DNA from: an uncultured Pelagibacteraceae bacterium
GTDB taxonomy: Bacteria > Pseudomonadota > Alphaproteobacteria > Pelagibacterales > Pelagibacteraceae
Assembly: GCA_902566675.1 (NCBI GenBank)
Contig: CACFJO010000002.1
Coordinates: 1-48,659, forward strand
Direction of reading: 5' to 3'
Length of the DNA stretch: 48,659 nt
Both the position numbers and the translations under genes were made by a program. Positions 41,357 through 48,659 of the stretch are shown one piece after another (position 1 is the first letter of the stretch; every line of letters starts with the position of its first letter). The notes beneath the pieces are model-generated. The model was not told the origin of the DNA and searched no databases. It saw only the letters and a list, made by a program, of their open reading frames with translations.

Positions 41357-42180
41357 GATTTAAGTTTAGATTTTAAAACATCAATTAATTTTTGATCAAT
41401 TTCTGGATTTATTTTATTCCATAAATAAAAAGCTTTTTGGCCTTGATAAATGAACATATCAAGCCCATTAAAAACTTTTGCATCTTTTTCCTTTAAATAT
41501 TTTAAAGTTTTTGTTTCCAATGGATTGTAAATTGTATCAATAAAAATTAAATCTTTTTTAACATCTTTAAAATCGAAATCGAATTCTTCCCCGTTTTTTA
41601 GGCCAAGACTTGTTGCATTAATAATTATATCGTAATTTTTTACTTCCTGATATAGATCCTTCCACTCAACTATATTTAAGTTATTAAATTTTTTTTTTAA
41701 AAAAAAACATTTTTCCATTGTCCTATTGGTTATTGAAATACTCCTAAAATCAGATTTTTTTAGAGATAAGATAACTGAAGGAGAAACTCCGCCAGCTCCA
41801 ATAATTAGAGCTTTTTTTCTATGTGCGCCGTCTACTTCTTTTAAGTATGCAGCTTGTAAACCAAACACGTCGGTATTTTCACCTATGACTTTTTTATCTT
41901 TATCGTCAAAATAAACAGTATTAACAGAACTTGTTCTTTGAGCATCATTAATTAACAAATCAATATGAGAAACTATTTTTTGTTTGTAAGGTAAAGTTAC
42001 ATTAATTCCTTTTAAATCTTTGCTTTTAATTTTGTCGATAATATTTGGCAATTCGCTATCCTTTATGTCAATAATTGAATAATTTGCATCTATTTTGTAT
42101 TTCTTAAACCAGTAATTGTGAAGAACTGGTGACAATGAATGTTTAATCGGATTTCCTATTATTCCAAATTTTTTTGTCAT
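41353..42180 (-). CDS. aroE: Shikimate dehydrogenase
   Basis: GIIGNPIKHSLSPVLHN; GINVTLPYKQKI. Confidence 0.96.
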   Translation of the reverse strand: MTKKFGIIGNPIKHSLSPVLHNYWFKKYKIDANYSIIDIKDSELPNIIDKIKSKDLKGINVTLPYKQKIVSHIDLLINDAQRTSSVNTVYFDDKDKKVIGENTDVFGLQAAYLKEVDGAHRKKALIIGAGGVSPSVILSLKKSDFRSISITNRTMEKCFFLKKKFNNLNIVEWKDLYQEVKNYDIIINATSLGLKNGEEFDFDFKDVKKDLIFIDTIYNPLETKTLKYLKEKDAKVFNGLDMFIYQGQKAFYLWNKINPEIDQKLIDVLKSKLKS

Positions 42181-42761
42181 TTGTTGTATTTATTAATATA
42201 GTTCATTATATCTTTTATAGGCAAACCCATAATTGAGTTTTGATCACCTTTTATATATTCAAATAATTCCATTCCTTCAGCTTCTACTTGATAAACACCA
42301 TAGTCCAGTAAAGTTTGTGTTTTAATTTTATTTAAATAAACCAAAAGTTGTTCCTCAGAAAAATTTTTCATTTTCAACTCTGAGGGCTCAGTATGATTCC
42401 AAACCATGGAACCGTTTTTAGAGATGCACACAGAGCTAATTAGAAAATGTACGGAATTGTTTAGTTTTTTTAAAATTCGTAAAGCTTCATCTCTTGTTCT
42501 TGGTTTATTAATTAACTCATTATTTAAAGATATAACACTATCTGCGCCTAGAACTAATTTATTAGGATTTTGACCACTTACTTTAGTAGATTTTATTTCT
42601 GCTAAATTTTTTGAAATTAACAAAGGATCGGCTCCCTCAGCAAGCAATGAATTTTTTATTTCGTCCTCATCTACATTTGAAACAATAACTTCACATTCAA
42701 TATTATGATCATCTAAAATTTTTTTCCTTACACCACTTTTAGAAGCTAAAATAATCTTCAT
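42177..42761 (-). CDS. maf: Maf family nucleotide pyrophosphatase
   Basis: ILASKSGVRKKIL; VLGADSVISL. Confidence 0.95.
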   Translation of the reverse strand: MKIILASKSGVRKKILDDHNIECEVIVSNVDEDEIKNSLLAEGADPLLISKNLAEIKSTKVSGQNPNKLVLGADSVISLNNELINKPRTRDEALRILKKLNNSVHFLISSVCISKNGSMVWNHTEPSELKMKNFSEEQLLVYLNKIKTQTLLDYGVYQVEAEGMELFEYIKGDQNSIMGLPIKDIMNYINKYNK

Positions 42762-43576
42762 TTATTCTTTTTTATTTCGATTATTTTCAAAATAGATGCA
42801 GCTGTTTCTTCAACAGATTTTCTCGTCACATCAATTATTGGCCAATTGTTCTTTTTAAAAAGACTCTTTGAATCATCTACTTCTTTTCTTATAAAATTAA
42901 TGTCAGTATATTCTTTTAGTTTATGATCTTTCATTATTGCCACCCTATTTCTTCTAATATCCGCTAATCTCTCAGGGTCTGCTACTAGACCTACAACACA
43001 AACTTTTTTATTTTCTAGAATATCTTTAGGAACCTTATTTTTTAATACTAAAGGTATATTTATCGTTTTATAACCTCTGTTGGCTAAATAAATGGATGTT
43101 GGGGTTTTGCTTGTTCTACTTACCCCAAGCAAGATTACATCAGCATTATTTATGTCGTCAACTCTCTTGCCATCATCATGGGACATCGTAAATTGTATAG
43201 CCTCTATCCTTTTATAGTAATCATCATCCAAAACATGTTGGGCACTTGGCTTGTGAATTGCTTTTTGATTCAATAACTTTGAAAAGCTTAATATTAAATT
43301 TCCTAAAATACCAAAACAAGGAACTTTATTAGAATTGCTTTGATTTGAAATATATTTAGCGAGTTTAGTCTCAACTATTGTATATAAAATTAAAGGATTT
43401 TCTCGGTTAATGCATTCTTTGATGATTTTGTCTATTTGTTGTTCTGTCCTTACAAAAGCAAATTCCTTTTTCTCGTAATCGAAATTAGAAAATTGTGACT
43501 TTAATGATAAAAATATTCTATCTAAAGTTTCCCCTGTGGAGTCAGACACAAGATATACATTGTATTTTTCGTTCAT
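42758..43576 (-). CDS. DUF299 kinase/pyrophosphorylase (PEP synthase/PPDK regulatory protein; RP001-type)
   Basis: VYLVSDSTGETLDRI; ILLGVSRTSKTPTSIYLANRGYK. Confidence 0.95.
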   Translation of the reverse strand: MNEKYNVYLVSDSTGETLDRIFLSLKSQFSNFDYEKKEFAFVRTEQQIDKIIKECINRENPLILYTIVETKLAKYISNQSNSNKVPCFGILGNLILSFSKLLNQKAIHKPSAQHVLDDDYYKRIEAIQFTMSHDDGKRVDDINNADVILLGVSRTSKTPTSIYLANRGYKTINIPLVLKNKVPKDILENKKVCVVGLVADPERLADIRRNRVAIMKDHKLKEYTDINFIRKEVDDSKSLFKKNNWPIIDVTRKSVEETAASILKIIEIKKNK

Positions 43577-43850
43577 AAATTTGTTAATAAATAAATGATA
43601 AATATCTCTTTTTCACTCCTTTAAATTAAGACAATATTAAAGTTAACATTAATTAACATCATTTATACATTTTGTTCATTGTTGATAATGTTGTTTTACT
43701 AATGTTTATAGTATTAATAAAGTCCTCAAATAAAGGGATTTTTTTAAAATTTAATAGAATTAGATATGTATAAGATATGTATAAATAATTATATAAGCAA
43801 TAAACAGGGCCTACTTATAATAATAACTTTAAAAAATAATTTTATTTAAT
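43577..43850. other. Candidate chromosomal replication origin (oriC)
   Basis: 274-bp AT-rich gap between the RP001/DUF299 gene and hemE; near-consensus DnaA box TGTTGATAA (43680-43688); tandem 11-bp repeat GATATGTATAA (43763-43784); TTAA-N7-TTAA (43626-43640). Confidence 0.8.
43763..43784. repeat. Tandem 11-bp direct repeat GATATGTATAA x2
   Basis: Read directly in sequence; reverse complement TTATACATATC contains a degenerate DnaA-box-like core. Confidence 0.9.
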
Positions 43851-44855
43851 ATGAGTAATCTTAAAGAAATACTTTTAAAAAAAAAATGTTGTAAATCTAT
43901 TTGGTTTATGAGACAAGCGGGAAGATATCTCCCAGAATTTAGGAAAATTAGATCAAAGAATGAAAACTTCATTGAACTTTGTTTGAACGCTGAATTAAGT
44001 TCCGAAATCACACTTCAGCCAATAAAAAGATTTAATTTAGATTCAGCTATAATTTTTTCTGATATTTTAATGGTACCTTATGCCTTGGGTCAAAAAGTAG
44101 ATTTTATAAAAAATAAAGGTCCAAAATTAGAAAAATTTAACTATGAAAAATTTTCCAATAACAACGTAGAAAAATTTACCAAACAACTTGCCCCTGTATA
44201 TGAAGCAATTCGAATAACTCGAAAGAAACTAGATAAAAAAAAATCACTAATATCTTTTGTTGGTGGGCCCTGGACGATATTATTTTATATGATGAATATG
44301 AATCAAAATAGACAAGAGTTTGATTTTTTAGAGCTAGAAAATAAAAATTTTGAGTTTATTTTAAATGATCTTATAGAATACTTGTGTATTCATATCGAAA
44401 ATCAAATAAATGCTGGTGCTGATGTAGTTCAAATTTTCGACTCCTGGGCTGGATTATTGCCCGAAAAAAAACTGAAAGATTTTTGTTTTAAACCAAACGC
44501 AGAAATTGTAAAATTTTGTAAATCAAATAAAATCCCAAATATTTGCTTTCCTAAAGGCATTAAAGAGAAATATGTAGATTTTAACATGTTTGTGAAACCA
44601 GATTGTATCAACTTAGATTCGTACATTGATCCCGTTTGGGCTAGTCAAAAACTAAAAGATGTGGTCATCCAAGGTGGATTAGATCCTAATATGTTATTAA
44701 AAACTGAGGAAGAAATGTTTAAAGGAGCGACTAAATATATTAAAGCTTTTCGTGATATTCCTTATGTTTTTAATTTAGGTCACGGGTTACTTCCACAAAC
44801 AGATCCTGTTAGAGTAGGAAAACTTATTAATTTTTATAGGAATTTCAATGGATAA
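43851..44855 (+). CDS. hemE: Uroporphyrinogen decarboxylase
   Basis: WFMRQAGRYLPEFRKIR. Confidence 0.98.
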   Translation: MSNLKEILLKKKCCKSIWFMRQAGRYLPEFRKIRSKNENFIELCLNAELSSEITLQPIKRFNLDSAIIFSDILMVPYALGQKVDFIKNKGPKLEKFNYEKFSNNNVEKFTKQLAPVYEAIRITRKKLDKKKSLISFVGGPWTILFYMMNMNQNRQEFDFLELENKNFEFILNDLIEYLCIHIENQINAGADVVQIFDSWAGLLPEKKLKDFCFKPNAEIVKFCKSNKIPNICFPKGIKEKYVDFNMFVKPDCINLDSYIDPVWASQKLKDVVIQGGLDPNMLLKTEEEMFKGATKYIKAFRDIPYVFNLGHGLLPQTDPVRVGKLINFYRNFNG

Positions 44856-45840
44856 AAATCATCCCGAAGTAAAATTTGGAAAAACTGGGATATTAATTAT
44901 TAACCTCGGTACACCAGACACGACTGGCTGGTGGGATATTAGAAAATATTTAAAAGAGTTTTTATCTGATAGAAGAGTTATAGAAGTAAACCCAATTGTT
45001 TGGCAATTAATACTAAATTTATTCATATTAACTTTTAGGCCTTCTAAAACAGCTCATGCTTATAAACAAATTTGGAGAAAAGAAAGCAACGAGTCACCTC
45101 TGCTATATTTTACAAAGAGCCAAGCTAAAAAACTAAACGAAAAAATTGGCAATGATAAAATAATAGTGGACTTTGCAATGAGATATGGAAACCCAAGTAT
45201 TAATTACAAGTTAAATAATCTCAAAGAGAAAGGATGTGAAAATGTTATTGTTTTACCATTATATCCACAATACGCTGCTGCAACAACTGCAACTGTCTGT
45301 GATGAGGTTTACAGATCGCTCATGAAAATGAGATGGCAACCAAGCTTACAAATAATTCCTCACTACGAAAGCGATAATCTTTACATTGATGCTTTAATTA
45401 AAAGTATTGAAAAAAAAATTAGTGAAATAAGTTGGAAACCAGACCTTATAATTTCTTCTTATCACGGCATCCCTAAATCTTATTTTGATAAAGGAGATCC
45501 CTATCATTGTTACTGCCATAAAACCACAAGGCTCATTAAGGAAAAGTTTAGTACAATTGAAATACAAACAACTTTTCAATCAAGGTTTGGGCCACAGGAA
45601 TGGTTAACTCCTTACACAGATAAAACATTAGAAAATTTACCTGAGAAAGGAGTGAAGAATTTGTTAGTCATATGCCCTGGTTTTGCTTCTGATTGCGTTG
45701 AAACCTTGGAAGAAATTAATATTCAGGGCAGACAAAGCTTCCTTAATAATGGTGGTAAAAATTTTGATTTAATTCCATGTTTAAATGATAATTCAGATCA
45801 TATTCAATTATTTGAAAAACTAGTAAGCAAATATTTATAA
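44848..45840 (+). CDS. hemH: Ferrochelatase
   Basis: GILIINLGTPDTTGWWDIRKYLKEFLSDRRVIE; SYHGIPKSYFDKGDPY. Confidence 0.98.
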   Translation: MDKNHPEVKFGKTGILIINLGTPDTTGWWDIRKYLKEFLSDRRVIEVNPIVWQLILNLFILTFRPSKTAHAYKQIWRKESNESPLLYFTKSQAKKLNEKIGNDKIIVDFAMRYGNPSINYKLNNLKEKGCENVIVLPLYPQYAAATTATVCDEVYRSLMKMRWQPSLQIIPHYESDNLYIDALIKSIEKKISEISWKPDLIISSYHGIPKSYFDKGDPYHCYCHKTTRLIKEKFSTIEIQTTFQSRFGPQEWLTPYTDKTLENLPEKGVKNLLVICPGFASDCVETLEEINIQGRQSFLNNGGKNFDLIPCLNDNSDHIQLFEKLVSKYL

Positions 45841-45841
45841 G

Positions 45842-46273
45842 ATGAACCTGTATTTACTTTTCAAATCGTTACATCTAATCTCCGTTATTTCTTGGATGGC
45901 GGGACTTTTATATTTGCCTAGAATATTTGTATATCACGCGGAGGCTGAACATGCCTCACAAAGGCAGATTTTTAAAGTTATGGAAAGGAAATTATATAAT
46001 TATATAATGATGCCAGCTATGCTGCTTTCTTGGCTATTTGGTGTATTATTATTGCACAATCTCGGTCTCCCTGTATTTAAAGAATTGTGGATGCAAATTA
46101 AAACTGCTTCAGTAATTATTTTAACACTTTATCACTTTAATTTAGGTAAATATCTAAACGATTTTGCTATCGATAATAATAAAAAAAGCTCAAAATTTTT
46201 TAGGTTATACAACGAAATTCCAACAATTATACTAATTGTTGTTATATTTGTTGTAGTATTTAAACCTATATAA
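45842..46273 (+). CDS. hemJ: HemJ protoporphyrinogen oxidase
   Basis: LHLISVISWMAGLLYLPRIFVYHAE. Confidence 0.94.
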   Translation: MNLYLLFKSLHLISVISWMAGLLYLPRIFVYHAEAEHASQRQIFKVMERKLYNYIMMPAMLLSWLFGVLLLHNLGLPVFKELWMQIKTASVIILTLYHFNLGKYLNDFAIDNNKKSSKFFRLYNEIPTIILIVVIFVVVFKPI

Positions 46274-46339
46274 ATGGGGTTGAATTTTTCTTAAAAAGAC
46301 ATATATTTTAAATACTTTCCTCAAATCAATATTAATCTC

Positions 46340-47614
46340 ATGAATTTACAACAACTTAAGCAAAAAAATCCCGCTGAATTAATTAACGAAGCTGAAAAGT
46401 TAGGTATTGAAAATCCAAGCACACTTCGTAAACAAGAAATACTATTTGCTATTTTAAAAAAGCTTGCAGAGAAAAATGAGCAAATAACAGCCACTGGTGT
46501 TTTAGAGGTTTTACAAGATGGATTTGGTTTTTTAAGAGCAATTGAGTCTAATTATTTACCAGGACCAGATGATATTTATGTTAGCCCAAGTCAAATTAGA
46601 AGATTTGGCTTAAGAACTGGAGATTCTGTTGAGGGTGAAATTAGAGGACCAAAAGATGCCGAAAGATACTTTGCTTTGTTGAAAGTAAATAAAATTAATT
46701 TTGACAACCCAGATAAAGTAAAAAATAAAATTGCCTTTGACAACTTGACTCCACTCTATCCTAATGAAAGAATTAAGTTAGAGGTTGAAACCACAAAGAT
46801 TGAAAAAAAACCAGACAATACGGCTAGATTAATTGATCTGGTTAGTCCAATTGGAAAAGGTCAAAGATCATTAATAGTTTCTCCACCAAGAGCTGGAAAA
46901 ACAATTATACTTCAAAATATAGCGCAATCAATTACTGCTAATCATCCAGAATGTTATTTAATGGTTTTGTTAATTGACGAGCGACCTGAAGAGGTTACAG
47001 ATATGCAAAGGTCTGTTAAAGGTGAGGTGGTTGCTTCTACATTTGATGAACCAGCTTCTAGACACGTTGCTGTTGCTGAGATGGTTATCGAAAAAGCGAA
47101 AAGGTTGGTCGAACACAAAAAGGATGTAGTAATTCTTTTAGACTCAATTACTAGATTAGGGAGGGCCTACAACGCAGTTATACCAAGTTCCGGAAAAGTT
47201 TTGACTGGCGGTGTAGATGCCAACGCACTTCAAAGACCAAAAAGATTTTTTGGTGCTGCTAGAAATGTGGAAGAAGGGGGTTCTTTAACAATAATCTCAA
47301 CCGCATTAATAGATACAGGTAGTCGAATGGATGAAGTTATTTTTGAGGAATTTAAAGGTACTGGAAATTCAGAATTAATTTTAGACAGAAAAGTTGCAGA
47401 TAAGAGGATATATCCTGCCCTTGATATTACAAGGTCAGGTACTAGAAGAGAGGAATTATTGTTTGCAAAAGACGAGCTTTCCAAGATGAATGTTTTGAGA
47501 AGAATAATCAGTCCAATGGGCACAATGGACGGTATAGAATTTTTAATTTCTAAATTAAAAAATACAAAAAATAATTCAGATTTTTTTGACTCTATGAATA
47601 AATCTGCAAATTAG
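46340..47614 (+). CDS. rho: Transcription termination factor Rho
   Basis: [35 protein letters not shown]. Confidence 0.99.
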   Translation: MNLQQLKQKNPAELINEAEKLGIENPSTLRKQEILFAILKKLAEKNEQITATGVLEVLQDGFGFLRAIESNYLPGPDDIYVSPSQIRRFGLRTGDSVEGEIRGPKDAERYFALLKVNKINFDNPDKVKNKIAFDNLTPLYPNERIKLEVETTKIEKKPDNTARLIDLVSPIGKGQRSLIVSPPRAGKTIILQNIAQSITANHPECYLMVLLIDERPEEVTDMQRSVKGEVVASTFDEPASRHVAVAEMVIEKAKRLVEHKKDVVILLDSITRLGRAYNAVIPSSGKVLTGGVDANALQRPKRFFGAARNVEEGGSLTIISTALIDTGSRMDEVIFEEFKGTGNSELILDRKVADKRIYPALDITRSGTRREELLFAKDELSKMNVLRRIISPMGTMDGIEFLISKLKNTKNNSDFFDSMNKSAN

Positions 47615-47617
47615 AAA

Positions 47618-48277
47618 TTATTGTATTGTTTGATTTTTAAAATTCACCTCGTGCAAGTAGAAACTCATAATATTTTCTAAAGTATCAATTTTATCTTTCA
47701 CAGTTATGGACTCCAGAAGTTTTTGTTTTTCTTCATTAGTAACAGGTGAAATCATTGATAATGTATTTATTTTTTGAATTTCGTCGAGTTTTTCGAACTC
47801 TTTCCAATTTAATAATAATCCATTCTTTTTAAAAAAGATTTTAGCTTTATCCATTAAGCTTTCAGTGCTTCCTACCATAGATAAATTATTCAAATCTGAT
47901 TCAAAGTTTTTATAATCAACTTCAAATTCTCTATAAGTCTTTCCGTTATCAATTTCTTTTAAAATCTTAAATCTAGTAATTCCAGTAAGGTTTATTAGAA
48001 TTCTTCCATCTTTACTTTTTTGAAGGTCGCTTATTTTTCCTAAGCAACCTACTTTGTATACTTCTTCACCAGTTCTCTGTGATTGAACCATTCCCATTAA
48101 TTTATCTTTACGATAAGTGTCATTTACTAAGTCAAGATATCTTTGTTCAAAGATATTTAGTGGTAGGTTTGTCTTTGGAAAGTAAATTACTCCGCTCAAA
48201 GGAAATACTGGAATTATATTAGGAAAATTTTTCACAAACTTAGTATAATAAAAATTCTTTAATATCGATAGCGACAT
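47618..48277 (-). CDS. LON N-terminal substrate-binding domain protein
   Basis: NIIPVFPLSGVIYFPKTNLPLNIFEQRYL; start reassigned to MSLSILKNF because the track start at 48403 overlaps the tRNA. Confidence 0.92.
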   Translation of the reverse strand: MSLSILKNFYYTKFVKNFPNIIPVFPLSGVIYFPKTNLPLNIFEQRYLDLVNDTYRKDKLMGMVQSQRTGEEVYKVGCLGKISDLQKSKDGRILINLTGITRFKILKEIDNGKTYREFEVDYKNFESDLNNLSMVGSTESLMDKAKIFFKKNGLLLNWKEFEKLDEIQKINTLSMISPVTNEEKQKLLESITVKDKIDTLENIMSFYLHEVNFKNQTIQ

Positions 48278-48395
48278 TTTATTATTAAGTTTGACTGTTC
48301 TAGAGGCTCTGACGGTATAGCTGACGACAAATTTCATTAAAATAGCCACTTGCTTAATTTTTAAAAAGCTAATACTTTCAACAATAATAGAACAA

Positions 48396-48470
48396 GCGGG
48401 CATAGCTCAGTGGTAGAGCGTCTCGTTGCCAACGAGAAGGTCGAGGGTTCGAACCCCTTTGCCCGCTCCA
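48396..48470 (+). tRNA. tRNA-Gly (anticodon GCC), CCA encoded
   Basis: GCGGGCA/TGCCCGC acceptor stem, TCTCG-TTGCCAA-CGAGA anticodon arm, GGTTCGAACC T-arm, 3' TCCA. Confidence 0.97.
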
Positions 48471-48474
48471 AATT

Positions 48475-48659
48475 ATGGAAGATTTATCAAAAAAAAAGTG
48501 TGTTGCATGCGATGGAAAAATTCCACCATTTGATATTAGCGAGATACATAAATACTTAAAAAAAATAAATGATTGGGAAGTTAAGAATGATGTCGATAAG
48601 AGCTTTTATTTAATAAAAGAATTCAAGTTCAACAACTTTGTTGATAGCCAAAAATTTGT
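48475..48659 (+). CDS. Pterin-4a-carbinolamine dehydratase-like protein (truncated by window end)
   Basis: MEDLSKKKCVACDGKIPPFDISEIHKYLKKINDWEVKND... Confidence 0.85.
   Translation, partial: MEDLSKKKCVACDGKIPPFDISEIHKYLKKINDWEVKNDVDKSFYLIKEFKFNNFVDSQKF

Noticed and set aside
43829-44011. Minus-strand ORF at the hemE start
   Set aside because: Antisense to the conserved HemE N-terminus (MRQAGRYLP).
48278-48403. N-terminal extension of the LON-domain ORF
   Set aside because: Overlaps the tRNA-Gly gene and precedes the natural start MSLSILKNF; family homology begins after it.
1-48659. Defence system, prophage, transposon or CRISPR array
   Set aside because: No integrase, transposase, cas, restriction-modification or spaced direct-repeat pattern seen; nearly all ORFs belong to core housekeeping families.

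Overview
AT-rich, very densely packed bacterial chromosome segment. Protein families and gene order suggest a streamlined alphaproteobacterium, probably SAR11/Pelagibacterales (taxonomy inferred). No phage, transposon, CRISPR or defence island was seen. The content is core genes: nfu, trpS, murJ, maeB, grpE-dnaK-dnaJ, dapB-nth, an outer-membrane porin, leuS-lptE-holA, parB-parA-rsmG-mnmG-mnmE, ftsK-lolA, a his cluster, hslVU, fxsA-secB, dnaQ-coaE-aroE-maf-ppsR, hemE-hemH-hemJ-rho and tRNA-Gly(GCC). The most useful signals are: (1) a probable replication origin in the 274-bp gap between ppsR and hemE; (2) two parS-like palindromes inside rsmG beside parAB; (3) a 35-codon ArfA-like ribosome-rescue ORF absent from the ORF track, overlapping the stop of an atypical response regulator; (4) divergent gene pairs whose start codons abut in 6-bp palindromes (ATGCAT, CATATG); (5) overlapping or abutting convergent 3' ends with one obvious hairpin terminator, which lies inside a coding sequence; (6) a 55-aa two-TM ORF coupled to dapB. 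No convincing entirely new multi-gene system was found. The ArfA/response-regulator/L,D-transpeptidase locus is the best candidate for follow-up.
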